Positions 1 to 6,877 of a DNA stretch of 14,377 nt are shown here, piece by piece. The stretch spans positions 18,540-32,916 of the forward strand of contig MFSY01000112.1 in assembly GCA_001785175.1 (NCBI GenBank), in the 5' to 3' direction. The position numbers were made by a program, and so were the translations under genes. Positions within the stretch are counted from its first letter, which is position 1. Every line of letters begins with the position of its first letter. The notes beneath the pieces are model-generated. The model saw nothing but the letters and a program-made list of their open reading frames with translations, was not told the origin of the DNA and did not search any database. The DNA comes from Candidatus Muproteobacteria bacterium RIFCSPHIGHO2_01_FULL_65_16 (lineage in GTDB: Bacteria > Pseudomonadota > Gammaproteobacteria > Acidiferrobacterales > Sulfurifustaceae).

Positions 1-774
1 CTCGGCGTGCCCCAGCATCAGGTAGCCGTCCTTGCGCAACAGCTTGGCGAAGCGCGCGAACAGGCGCTGCTGCGTGGGCTTGTCGAAATAGATGAACACG
101 TTGCGGCACAGGATCGCGTCGAACGGCCCCTGCATCGGCCACGGCTCGTCTATCAGGTTGAGCCGCGCGAAGCGGATGAGGGATTTCAAGACCGGCTTCA
201 CCATGACCTCGTCCTCGTGTGCGCCCGCGCCCTTCAGGAAATAGCGCTGCAGCAGCGGCTTGGAAATCATCCGGACCTGATGCTCGGAGTAGACCCCGCG
301 CGCCGCGCGCTCGAGCACGTTGGTGTCTATGTCGGTCGCCAGTATCTTTATGTCCCAGTCGTTGGGCGCCGGAAACGCCTCGCTCACGGTGATCGCGAGG
401 GTGTAGGCCTCCTCGCCGCTGGAGGCGGCCGCGCTCCAGATGCGCAGCCGTCGCTGGCGACTCTGCTTGAGCGCGGGGAATACCTGCTCGGACAGGAACT
501 GGAAATGATGCGACTCGCGGAAGAAATCGGTTTTGTTGGTCGTGATGGCGTTGATCATCTCCATCAGCTCCCGCCCGTCCGGGTCGGCCTGGGTCAGCAG
601 CTCGTAATAATCGGCGTAGCACGCCAGGTTGTAATGGCGCAGGCGCTTCGCCAGGCGCGAGCACACCAGCGCGCGCTTGTGCTCGGACAACGCGATGCCG
701 GTGTGGGCGTGGATGAGATCGCGCAATTGCCCGAATTCCCGATCCGTTATCGTCGTCGTATACGGTTGCGGCAT
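1..774 (-). CDS. cheR: Chemotaxis protein methyltransferase CheR (3' end beyond window)
   Basis: Transfers methyl groups from S-adenosylmethionine to glutamates of chemoreceptors, setting receptor adaptation in the cytoplasm. The 258 residues visible start at ATG 774, preceded by AAGGA at a 6-nt spacing; the gene runs off the left edge just after the family's G-H-x-E motif (255-258), so only a short C-terminus is missing. An N-terminal helical domain covers about residues 8-90, with T-x-F-F-R-E near 82-87. The SAM-binding fold follows: WSAAASSGEEAYTLA (113-127), ATDID (146-150) and CRNVFIYFD (223-231). The beta-subdomain (LQRYFLKGAGAHEDEV, 175-190) has the same length and near-identical pattern as E. 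coli CheR (from memory), which is the pentapeptide-dependent type. This fits the receptor encoded 88 bp upstream, which ends in TWTEF. Product is secure; symbol reflects family, not a numbered paralogue. Confidence 0.95.
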   Translation of the reverse strand, partial: MPQPYTTTITDREFGQLRDLIHAHTGIALSEHKRALVCSRLAKRLRHYNLACYADYYELLTQADPDGRELMEMINAITTNKTDFFRESHHFQFLSEQVFPALKQSRQRRLRIWSAAASSGEEAYTLAITVSEAFPAPNDWDIKILATDIDTNVLERAARGVYSEHQVRMISKPLLQRYFLKGAGAHEDEVMVKPVLKSLIRFARLNLIDEPWPMQGPFDAILCRNVFIYFDKPTQQRLFARFAKLLRKDGYLMLGHAE

Positions 775-862
775 CCGTTGTCCTTCGGTCGGCGGCGGGC
801 CCACGGGAAATAGCGGCCGCTCCGGGATGTCATCCGGGCGCGTGGCCGGCGCGGGCGTGCGC

Positions 863-2293
863 CTAGAACTCGGTCCAGGTTCCGTCATTGGCGCTCACCT
901 TTGCGACGGCCGCGATCTTCGGCTTGCGGCGCGCAACGTTTGGCCGCGCCCCCGCGGGCTCGGTCACGGGCCTCCGCGCCGCCACCGGTCCCGGCCCGGC
1001 GCCGGTCGCGCCGCCCCCGGGCGCGCCCCGGATGTCGCCGCCGGGCGCGGCGGCCGGCGCCACGTCCACGCCGAGGTTGAATTTACCCGCCAGCGAACGC
1101 AACTGGTCGGCCAGCGAGGCGAGCGAACGGCTGGTGCTGGAGAGCTCCTCGACCTTGGTGGCGTTGGTCTGGGTCGCCGTATCCATCTGCGCGATGGTGC
1201 GGTTCACCTGGTCCACGCCCGAGGCCTGCTCCTGGCTGGCGGCGCTGATCTCGGCGATGATGTCCGCCACCTTCTTCACCTTGGCGGCGATGCCCTCGAG
1301 CTTGCTGCCCGAGACGCTGACCAGGTGGTTGCCGTCGCCGACCTTCTCCAGGCTGTCGTGGATCAGACTCTTGATCTCCTTGGCCGCGGCCGCGCTGCGC
1401 TGCGCGAGGTTGCGCACCTCCGCCGCCACCACGGCGAAGCCGCGGCCGTGCTCGCCGGCGCGCGCCGCCTCCACGGCCGCGTTCAGCGCCAGTAGATTGG
1501 TCTGAAACGCGATTTCGTCAATGACGCCGATGATGTTGGCGATCTTGCTGCTGCTGGCGTTGATGAGATCCATGGAGCGCTTGATCGAGGACGCCAGAAC
1601 CGCGCTTTCGGCCGCGGCCGTGCTCGATTCCGCGGCCAGCTTGTCCGCCTGCAGGGCGTTGTCGGCGTTTTGCTTGACGGCGCCGGTCATCTCCTCGATG
1701 GAGGCGGCCGTCTCCTCGAGCGAGCTGGACTGATCCTGCACCAGGGTGGAGAGATGCCAGGCGGAGCTGCTGAGTTCCTGGGCGCCGCCGGACACCGCCT
1801 CGGACGCGGCCAGCACCTGGCGCATGTTGTCATTGAGCTCGTCCACGAGGACATTCAGCGCCCCGCCGGCCTCGGCGATCTCGTCGCGCCGGGTGCTCTC
1901 GATCCGCAGCGACACCGTCAGGTCGCCCTGGGAGGCGCGCAGCATCGCGTCCGTCAGGCGCCGCAGCGGGCCGGTGATGGTGCGCGCCAGATAAAAACCC
2001 GCCGCGAGCGTCAGCGCCAGCGCCAGCAGCGCGGCGCTCACGGTAACGGTGCGGGCGCGCCGATACGCCGCGCGCGCCTGTTCAAGCCCCGTTTTGTCCA
2101 TGACCGCGACGGTCGTGTCGCGCGCGGCCGTGGCGCTCGCGGCCACGGCATAGGCCTTTTCGGCCTCGTCCATGATCCGGGACATGTGATACAGGCCGGT
2201 CGCGGCGCCGATGACGAACATGAGATAAACGGCGCCGAAGGCCCCGACGAGCTTCGTCTTTAGGCTTGCGCCTTTGGCATAGAACGTCTCCAT
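863..2293 (-). CDS. Methyl-accepting chemotaxis protein with short periplasmic loop and C-terminal CheR tether
   Basis: Inner-membrane chemoreceptor of 476 residues that would control CheA. TM1 is about residues 13-34 and TM2 about 83-103, leaving a periplasmic segment of only about 48 residues instead of the roughly 150 of a four-helix-bundle sensor. HAMP follows (about 104-157), then the long cytoplasmic hairpin. Methylation-type stretches appear at SLEETAASIEEMT (191-203) and ASQEQASGVDQVN (352-364). The hairpin tip is canonical: IAFQTNLLALNAAVEAARAG (261-280), with the Phe, Glu and Arg of the Tsr tip conserved. Residues from about 408 form a Gly/Ala/Pro-rich flexible tail ending in TWTEF, matching the CheR-docking pattern x-aromatic-x-x-aromatic. 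The start at 2293 has GAGGTG a few bases upstream. It lies 63 bp after cheA and 88 bp before cheR, so it is probably in the same operon. The ligand cannot be predicted. Confidence 0.93.
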   Translation of the reverse strand: METFYAKGASLKTKLVGAFGAVYLMFVIGAATGLYHMSRIMDEAEKAYAVAASATAARDTTVAVMDKTGLEQARAAYRRARTVTVSAALLALALTLAAGFYLARTITGPLRRLTDAMLRASQGDLTVSLRIESTRRDEIAEAGGALNVLVDELNDNMRQVLAASEAVSGGAQELSSSAWHLSTLVQDQSSSLEETAASIEEMTGAVKQNADNALQADKLAAESSTAAAESAVLASSIKRSMDLINASSSKIANIIGVIDEIAFQTNLLALNAAVEAARAGEHGRGFAVVAAEVRNLAQRSAAAAKEIKSLIHDSLEKVGDGNHLVSVSGSKLEGIAAKVKKVADIIAEISAASQEQASGVDQVNRTIAQMDTATQTNATKVEELSSTSRSLASLADQLRSLAGKFNLGVDVAPAAAPGGDIRGAPGGGATGAGPGPVAARRPVTEPAGARPNVARRKPKIAAVAKVSANDGTWTEF

Positions 2294-2356
2294 ATCACAC
2301 CTCGTTTTCGCTTATGTTGTTTATTCGGCCGCCACATCGAGACGGATCATTGGCTG

Positions 2357-4426
2357 CTAGTGCATGGCGCCGCCGGCGCCGCGCTCCTCAAGGACCGGCG
2401 CTGCCGCGTCCGTGCCGCGAAATCGCCGGCCCGTGCCCGCGCGCGCGGCGCGCGTCAGCGAACCGACGTCCAGAATCAGCGCCACGGTCCCGTCGCTCAT
2501 GATCGTCGCCGCCGCGATTCCGTCAATCTTGCGGTAATTCGTCTCCAGGCTCTTGATGACGACCTGCTGTTGCCCCAGGAGATCGTCCACGAAGAGACCG
2601 ACGCGCCGGCCTTCCGCCTCCACCACCACGATGATGCCGTCGGCCACGTTCGTCGAGCGCGGGGCGATGTCGAAACGCTCATAGAGCCGGATGAGCGGCA
2701 GGTATTCTTCCCGCAGCATGAACACCTCGCCGCCGCCGGGGAGTCGGCTCAGCCCGCCCTGGCCGACGCGGATGGATTCGGTGATGCTGACCAGGGGCAG
2801 GATGTAGGTCTGGGTCCCGACGACCACGCTCAGGCCCTCGAGGATGGCGAGCGTCAGCGGGAGACGGATGGCGAAACGCGTGCCCTTTCCCGGCTCGGAG
2901 GCGACCTCGACATTTCCGCCGAGGTCGGTGATGTTGTTGTGCACGACGTCCATGCCGACGCCGCGGCCGGAGATGTCGTTTATTACCTCGGCGGTGCTGA
3001 AGCCGGGCACGAAGATCATGTGGTCCATGTGCTCCGCGTCCATGGGGGTGTCCGCGTGAATCAGGCCGCGCTTGACCGCCTCGGCGTGGATCTTCTCGCG
3101 CTGCAGCCCGCGGCCGTCGTCCTCGATCTCGATCATGACGTTCCCGCCCTTCTGGTAGGCGTCGAGACGGATGTGCGCGATCTCGGGTTTGCCCGCCGCG
3201 CGCCGCGCGGCCGGCGCCTCGATCCCGTGGTCCATGCAGTTGCGGATGATGTGCAGGATCGGGTCGCTGATGCGCTCGATCACGGTCTTGTCCAGCTCAG
3301 TGCGCTCGCCGCCGATCCTGATCTCCACGTTCTTGCCCAGGCGCTGGCACATATCCCGCACCAGGCGCGGCAGCCGCCCGAAGATGAACCCGAGCGGAAC
3401 CATGCGTATGCTCATGACGCTGTCTTGCAGCTCGCGCAGGTTGCGCTCGAGCTGCGCCAGCCCGGTCAGCAGGATCGGCAACTTGTCCGGCGTGAAATTA
3501 TTGGCGATCTGCCCGAGCATGGCCTGGGTGATCACCAGCTCGCCCACGGTGTTGACCAGGGCGTCCACCTTGGGGATGTTGACGCGGATCGAGTTGACCC
3601 GCCCTTCCGCCGCATCGTGCGGGTGGTCCGCCTCCGGCGCGTGCGGCTTCGGATCCGGGGCCTTCGGCCGCCGGGCGGGCGCGGGGACGATCTCGAGTTG
3701 GCAGTCGTCGCTGACCCAGGCGAACGCCTCCGCCACCGCCGCGCGCGGCGCGTCGCCGGCGAGGTCAATGCGCCACGCCAGGTAACAGGTCTCGGGGTCG
3801 AACTGACCCCACGCCGGCAGCCCGTCGGTCTCCGCCTGCACCCGCAGTTTTCCCAGGCCCTCGAGCTCGCGCAGGATCCGCAGCGGGTCGTTCCCGGTCT
3901 TGAAAAGATGCGGTTTCGGCCGGAATGCGATGTGCCATGGTCCGGCGCTGTTCCCGGCGCCGGTCGCGGCCGGATCGTTCGTCCGCGCCGGCCGGCGGTC
4001 GCGGACGCCGCCGGAGAGCAGCGCCTCGAGCTCGCCGCGCAACGCCTGGATCATCGGCTCTTCCACCGGGGCGTGGGTCTGGGCCGCGGTCAGCAGATGG
4101 CGCAGCCCGTCGCCCGCCTTCAGCAGCAGATTTATCAGCTCGCGCGTGACGCCGACGCGTCCCTCGCGCATGATGTCCAGCAGCGATTCCAGCACGTGGG
4201 CGAAATCGGTTATGTCGCGGAAGCCGAAGGTGCCGCTGCTGCCCTTGATGGAGTGGACGACACGGAAAATGGTGTTCAGCGTCTCGGGGTCGGCGTCCTG
4301 GACCGCCCCCGCGGGCGCGTGCGCCAGGTCTTGCTCCAGACGCAGCAGCAGCGCCTCCATCCGCGCCAGTCCATCGAGGCTTTCCTCGAGGAAGGTCTGA
4401 TGAAACTGCCGGATGTCAATGGCCAT
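2357..4426 (-). CDS. cheA: Chemotaxis histidine kinase CheA
   Basis: Cytoplasmic histidine kinase that autophosphorylates under receptor control and passes phosphate to CheY. The 689 residues contain all core domains. The HPt domain (about 1-115) has the phospho-acceptor H58 in VHSIKGSSGTFGF. A P2-like CheY-docking region lies at about 164-247 (FRPKPHLFKTGNDPL and following). Next come the dimerisation helices (about 277-340) and the ATPase domain, with an N box at HIIRNCMDHGIE (392-403), DDGRG (436-440) and GRGVGMD (487-493). A CheW-like P5 domain occupies about 525-660. The N box reads NCMDH where NAIDH or NSIDH is more usual. Start ATG 4426 lies 4 bp after the cheY stop, so translation is probably coupled, with TGAGG overlapping the cheY stop. 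No receiver domain is fused. No separate cheW gene follows it in this window, unlike the Pseudomonas Che2 cluster that the order otherwise resembles. Confidence 0.97.
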   Translation of the reverse strand: MAIDIRQFHQTFLEESLDGLARMEALLLRLEQDLAHAPAGAVQDADPETLNTIFRVVHSIKGSSGTFGFRDITDFAHVLESLLDIMREGRVGVTRELINLLLKAGDGLRHLLTAAQTHAPVEEPMIQALRGELEALLSGGVRDRRPARTNDPAATGAGNSAGPWHIAFRPKPHLFKTGNDPLRILRELEGLGKLRVQAETDGLPAWGQFDPETCYLAWRIDLAGDAPRAAVAEAFAWVSDDCQLEIVPAPARRPKAPDPKPHAPEADHPHDAAEGRVNSIRVNIPKVDALVNTVGELVITQAMLGQIANNFTPDKLPILLTGLAQLERNLRELQDSVMSIRMVPLGFIFGRLPRLVRDMCQRLGKNVEIRIGGERTELDKTVIERISDPILHIIRNCMDHGIEAPAARRAAGKPEIAHIRLDAYQKGGNVMIEIEDDGRGLQREKIHAEAVKRGLIHADTPMDAEHMDHMIFVPGFSTAEVINDISGRGVGMDVVHNNITDLGGNVEVASEPGKGTRFAIRLPLTLAILEGLSVVVGTQTYILPLVSITESIRVGQGGLSRLPGGGEVFMLREEYLPLIRLYERFDIAPRSTNVADGIIVVVEAEGRRVGLFVDDLLGQQQVVIKSLETNYRKIDGIAAATIMSDGTVALILDVGSLTRAARAGTGRRFRGTDAAAPVLEERGAGGAMH

Positions 4427-4430
4427 GGCC

Positions 4431-4793
4431 TCAGCCCAGCACTTTCTTGACGACGTTGAGCAACTGTTCGGGATTGAACGGCTTGACGATCCAGCCGGTC
4501 GCGCCCGCGCTTTTTCCCTGCTGCCGCTTGGCCTCCTGCGATTCCGTGGTGAGCATGAGGATGGGTGTGAACTTGTATTCCGGGAGATCGCGCAGTTGTT
4601 TCACCAGCGTGATCCCGTCCATGTTCGGCATGTTGATGTCGGCGATCACCAGATCGAATTTTTTCTTCCGGGCGTGCTTGAGCGCCTCTTCGCCGTCGCT
4701 GGCCTGCGTGACCTCGTGCCCCGCGCTGTTCAGGGTGAAACTGATCATCTGGCGCATTGAGGCGGTGTCGTCAACTGTCATGATGGTTGCCAT
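4431..4793 (-). CDS. cheY: Chemotaxis response regulator CheY (single receiver domain)
   Basis: A stand-alone receiver domain of 120 residues, phosphorylated by the CheA encoded immediately downstream; in the family, phospho-CheY binds the flagellar switch or another output. All receiver landmarks are present: acidic pocket D8/D9, phospho-acceptor D52 (ADINMPNMDG), switch threonine T82 or T83 in LTTE, and K104 in VKPF. The aromatic switch position (Tyr106 in E. coli) is W101. There is no output domain. Start ATG 4793 has a strong AAAGGAG at 7-nt spacing, and that site overlaps the stop codon of the preceding receptor gene 12 bp upstream. The 4-bp gap to cheA indicates one transcript. Whether it drives flagella or an alternative output cannot be told from the sequence. 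Confidence 0.96.
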   Translation of the reverse strand: MATIMTVDDTASMRQMISFTLNSAGHEVTQASDGEEALKHARKKKFDLVIADINMPNMDGITLVKQLRDLPEYKFTPILMLTTESQEAKRQQGKSAGATGWIVKPFNPEQLLNVVKKVLG

Positions 4794-4805
4794 AATCGCT
4801 CTCCT

Positions 4806-6170
4806 TTAAAACAACTCGACGGCGGGGCCCGCGTCCGCCGCCTCGCGGGCTCCGGTCGCAACTGGCATGACGTCTTGCGCCGGCCGCAGCGTGACCAGTT
4901 TCGCGTCGTCCGTGCCCGGCGGCCCCGCCGGTTTTTCCGCCTTCGCGGGGGGATTGCGGAACAGCTGTTTGCCCGCGGCCGTGGTCTCCTGCAACAGCTG
5001 AAACAGCGAGCGGCGGAAATCGTCCATGGGCTCGATCATCGAGCCCAGCTTCTGGCTGGTGATGTCGTGAAATTGGAGCGAGATGACCACGTTCTGCACG
5101 TCCTGGGCGATCTCCTTGCTGATGGAGTTGATGTTGCTCACGGTCTCGGCCACCTCCCGGTTCTTGCCCTCCAGGGACCGGGTCAGCTGGAGCACCTCGT
5201 CCTTGATCGCCTGGGCGTGCTCCATGTCCGCCGCCGACAGCGTGCGCATGTCGCCGTAGGTCTTGTTGAGGCCGGCCCGGACCTCCTTCAGGTGTTGCCG
5301 GATCCGGTCGCTGAATTCGTGCGAGCGCTGGCTGAGCCGGCGCACCTCGTGCGCCACGACCGAGAAGCCGCGACCGAATTCGCCGACCCGGGCCGCCTCG
5401 ATGTCGGCGTTCAACGCCAGCAGGCTGGTCTGGTCGGCGAGCTTTTCCACGTCGAGCAGGAAGCCGTCAATCGCCTGGGCGCGTTTCTGCACGCCGTCCA
5501 GTTCCCTGACCATGACGACCGACAGGTCGGCGACGCGCACCACCTCGTCGGCCATTTTCGTCAGGCGCTCGTCCGAGACGCGAATGAAGTCGCGCAGCGA
5601 CTGCGGCGTCCCGTCGCTCGCGGCGCCCTGCGTGCCCTCCAGGAGCTCCATCGCCTGGCGCGCCTGCACCGTCGCCTTCTTGATCACCGCCTCGAAGCTG
5701 TCGGCGATGGTGGTCGTGGCCTGTTCCGTCTGCTGAATGATGGCGTAGATCTGCTTGCGCAGCACGAGCGCCATCTCGCCGAAGCGCTGCGCCACCTCCA
5801 TCCAGCGCCGCAGCAGGTCCTCCTGGCGGCGCTGCTGCTTTTCCGTCTCCATGGACTCCAGGACCTCGTCCACCTGGGGGATCAGGTCGCCGGCGCTCGC
5901 CTCCGGGATCAACGCCTCGATGCGTTCCTCCGGCGACGGTTCCGCATCGGCGATGTCCGGATCCGGCGCGTCACGCTGCCGGCGCCCGTGGCCGGCGAGC
6001 AGGATGACGGCGATGGCGGCGCTCATGCCGCTGCCGAGCGTGGCCCACAGAGGCGCGTACGGCGTCGTCCACGCCCACGAGACCGCGACCGCGGCGGCGG
6101 CCCAGAACCACCATTGGAACCACCAGGCCGACCGCGAAAATATCTTGCTGCTGTTCATGAGGTTGCTCAC
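4806..6170 (-). CDS. Membrane-anchored receptor-like signalling protein without sensor domain, with CheZ-like segment
   Basis: A 454-residue protein with an N-terminal hydrophobic hairpin (about residues 16-35 and 42-60) and almost no periplasmic loop, so there is no obvious sensory domain. No HAMP domain is recognisable. A long helical region begins near residue 105. The receptor hairpin tip is present but divergent: [20 protein letters not shown] (244-263), continuing [20 protein letters not shown]. The trimer-contact Phe of Tsr (F373) aligns with D246, while E258 and R261 are kept. Residues 364-394 (LQFHDITSQ and following) align with the catalytic helix of CheZ, with D369 and Q373 at the D143/Q147 spacing of E. 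coli CheZ. A Pro/Ala-rich linker and a short tail ending AVELF follow. GTG 6170 overlaps the STAS stop by 4 bp (GTGA); ATG 6158 is an alternative start. The receptor class is clear; the phosphatase idea is inference. Confidence 0.85.
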   Translation of the reverse strand: MSNLMNSSKIFSRSAWWFQWWFWAAAAVAVSWAWTTPYAPLWATLGSGMSAAIAVILLAGHGRRQRDAPDPDIADAEPSPEERIEALIPEASAGDLIPQVDEVLESMETEKQQRRQEDLLRRWMEVAQRFGEMALVLRKQIYAIIQQTEQATTTIADSFEAVIKKATVQARQAMELLEGTQGAASDGTPQSLRDFIRVSDERLTKMADEVVRVADLSVVMVRELDGVQKRAQAIDGFLLDVEKLADQTSLLALNADIEAARVGEFGRGFSVVAHEVRRLSQRSHEFSDRIRQHLKEVRAGLNKTYGDMRTLSAADMEHAQAIKDEVLQLTRSLEGKNREVAETVSNINSISKEIAQDVQNVVISLQFHDITSQKLGSMIEPMDDFRRSLFQLLQETTAAGKQLFRNPPAKAEKPAGPPGTDDAKLVTLRPAQDVMPVATGAREAADAGPAVELF

Positions 6171-6472
6171 GCTTCAAATCCGCACATCGCTCCCAGGCCG
6201 AGCAGATCCACGGCCTGTCGCAGCGCCGCGCTCGGCGCCTGCCACTTTAATTTCAGGCCCCGTTCATGCGCGGCGCGACCGAACGCCGCCAGCATCTGCA
6301 CCGCCGCCGTGTCAACTCGTTCCACCCGGCTGCCGTCCATCACGATCGGGGCGGATTGCCCCAGCGCCTGGTCCAGCGTGCGATAGAGGGCCTGCGCCCG
6401 GGAAACGTCCAGGACCGAATCCAGCACCAGCTTCGTTTCGCCGGCGCGGCGTTTGGCACGAACCGAGTCCAT
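6167..6472 (-). CDS. Small STAS-domain protein (MlaB/anti-sigma-factor-antagonist type)
   Basis: A 101-residue protein consisting of a single STAS fold: a beta strand near [21 protein letters not shown] (13-33), then [21 protein letters not shown] (41-61) and the closing [22 protein letters not shown]. The conserved turn, where a Ser or Thr is phosphorylated in SpoIIAA-type proteins, reads V-D-T-A (53-56), with T55 the only candidate acceptor. The start at 6472 is supported by AAGGA six bases upstream. It is the first gene of the chemosensory operon, about 99 nt after a sigma-54 type promoter, and its stop overlaps the start of the receptor-like gene (GTGA). No partner kinase or anti-sigma factor is encoded here, so its job in the chemosensory pathway is not known from sequence. 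A scaffold or receptor-binding role is only a guess. Confidence 0.85.
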   Translation of the reverse strand: MDSVRAKRRAGETKLVLDSVLDVSRAQALYRTLDQALGQSAPIVMDGSRVERVDTAAVQMLAAFGRAAHERGLKLKWQAPSAALRQAVDLLGLGAMCGFEA

Positions 6473-6570
6473 GTTTATTCCTTAAGGGTGTGGTCGCCCC
6501 ATGGCTTGGGCCTGCGCAATCATGCGGCCCGCCATTTCTCCCCGCCTGGTTAAGAAATCCGTTGAATTGT

Positions 6571-6600
6571 CTGAAAAATATAGCAATTGCTATGCCAAGT
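6571..6600 (-). promoter_or_regulatory. Sigma-54 (RpoN) type promoter of the chemosensory operon
   Basis: On the minus strand, TTGGCATAGCAATTGCTA spans 6598-6581. It matches the -24/-12 consensus TTGGCAC-N4-TTGCW, with GG (6596-6595) and GC (6584-6583) separated by exactly 10 bp, the invariant spacing. One of the commonest bases differs (C to T after GGCA). Counting from GC at -13/-12, transcription would start near 6571, giving a leader of about 99 nt before the STAS gene. A perfect 14-bp palindrome, ATAGCAATTGCTAT (6580-6593), is embedded across the -12 element. It could be an operator or a by-product of the match. Sigma-54 control is common for flagellar and chemotaxis genes, usually with an enhancer-binding activator. 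Confidence 0.7.
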
Positions 6601-6768
6601 ACCATTTCAAATATAGTAAATTTATGAGCACATGGTGGGGCAAAATGACCCCATCCCGAGAGACAGGATTGATTGGAGATTCAAGAGGTTAAAGGAACCG
6701 CGGTGCCGGCCCCGAGGGGAAAAATTTTAAAACGAGGGCGATAAACCCGCTAGGGAAGGTCGGATTTA
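6601..6768. other. Non-coding spacer between chemosensory operon promoter and thrC 3' repeat
   Basis: Together with the promoter and the repeat next to thrC, this makes a gap of about 400 bp between the STAS gene and thrC. The part near the promoter is AT-rich compared with its surroundings. Apart from the dyad at 6636-6653 I see no convincing gene or RNA. A CCCCGAGGGG block followed by A/T runs near 6709-6728 is too tight to be a good hairpin, and a GGG/CCC stem before a T-run on the minus strand (about 6721-6750) has only three solid pairs. I therefore call no factor-independent terminator here. Confidence 0.5.
6636..6653. promoter_or_regulatory. Short dyad upstream of the sigma-54 promoter, possible activator site
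   Basis: TGGGG-N8-CCCCA forms an 18-bp inverted repeat centred about 74 bp upstream of the predicted start at 6571. That is near the distance at which sigma-54 enhancer-binding proteins attach. The arms are only five bases each, so chance is a real possibility, and it matches no activator site that I recognise. Confidence 0.25.
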
Positions 6769-6871
6769 TATGATTATTTGCCGCAAAGGCGCAGAGAACG
6801 CAAAGATCATTGCAGTTGATTATCCGATGCTTTTCTTTGCGCCCTTCGCGCCTTTGCGTCAAATAATCATA
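6769..6871. repeat. Palindromic dispersed repeat, GCAAAG family, copy 1 (downstream of thrC)
   Basis: An imperfect inverted repeat of about 103 bp with arms of roughly 36 bp. One arm reads TATGATTATTTGCCGCAAAG and continues GCGCAGAGAACGCAAAG; the other, reverse-complemented, begins TATGATTATTTGACGCAAAG and continues GCGCGAAGGGCGCAAAG. The central loop is unrelated sequence of about 29 bp. The element ends 6 bp after the thrC stop. A second copy lies at 9383-9483, in the same orientation relative to the upstream gene. The units GACGCAAAGRCGCARAG recur between genes in many environmental bacterial genomes (from memory). It carries no transposase and could act as a transcript-end hairpin. Confidence 0.85.
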
Positions 6872-6877
6872 CTTAAA

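Noticed and set aside
820..840. Small hairpin (CCGGGATG / CATCCGGG) between the receptor and cheR
   Set aside because: Loop of almost no bases and no T-run; may be chance in GC-rich DNA, so not called a terminator or attenuator.
2294..2356. GCCGAATAA ahead of the second receptor as a sigma-28 -10 element
   Set aside because: It has one extra base compared with GCCGATAA and no TAAA -35 at the right distance.
2360..4450. Plus-strand open frame of almost 700 codons antisense to cheA
   Set aside because: It mirrors cheA in a GC-rich genome, is dominated by Arg, Ala, Asp, His and Leu, shows no domain, and disappears as an explanation once cheA with all its motifs is accepted.
4806..4820. C-terminal AVELF of the receptor-like protein as a CheR pentapeptide
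   Set aside because: The second position is Val, not an aromatic residue, so it fails the x-aromatic-x-x-aromatic pattern.
4875..6386. Plus-strand open frame of about 500 codons antisense to the receptor-like gene
   Set aside because: Same composition effect; the minus strand encodes a clear receptor hairpin, cheY follows with a good ribosome site, and this frame shows no family pattern.
6700..6760. Factor-independent terminator for thrC
   Set aside because: Stems on either strand have only three to four solid pairs; the palindromic repeat nearer the stop is a better candidate for transcript-end structure.
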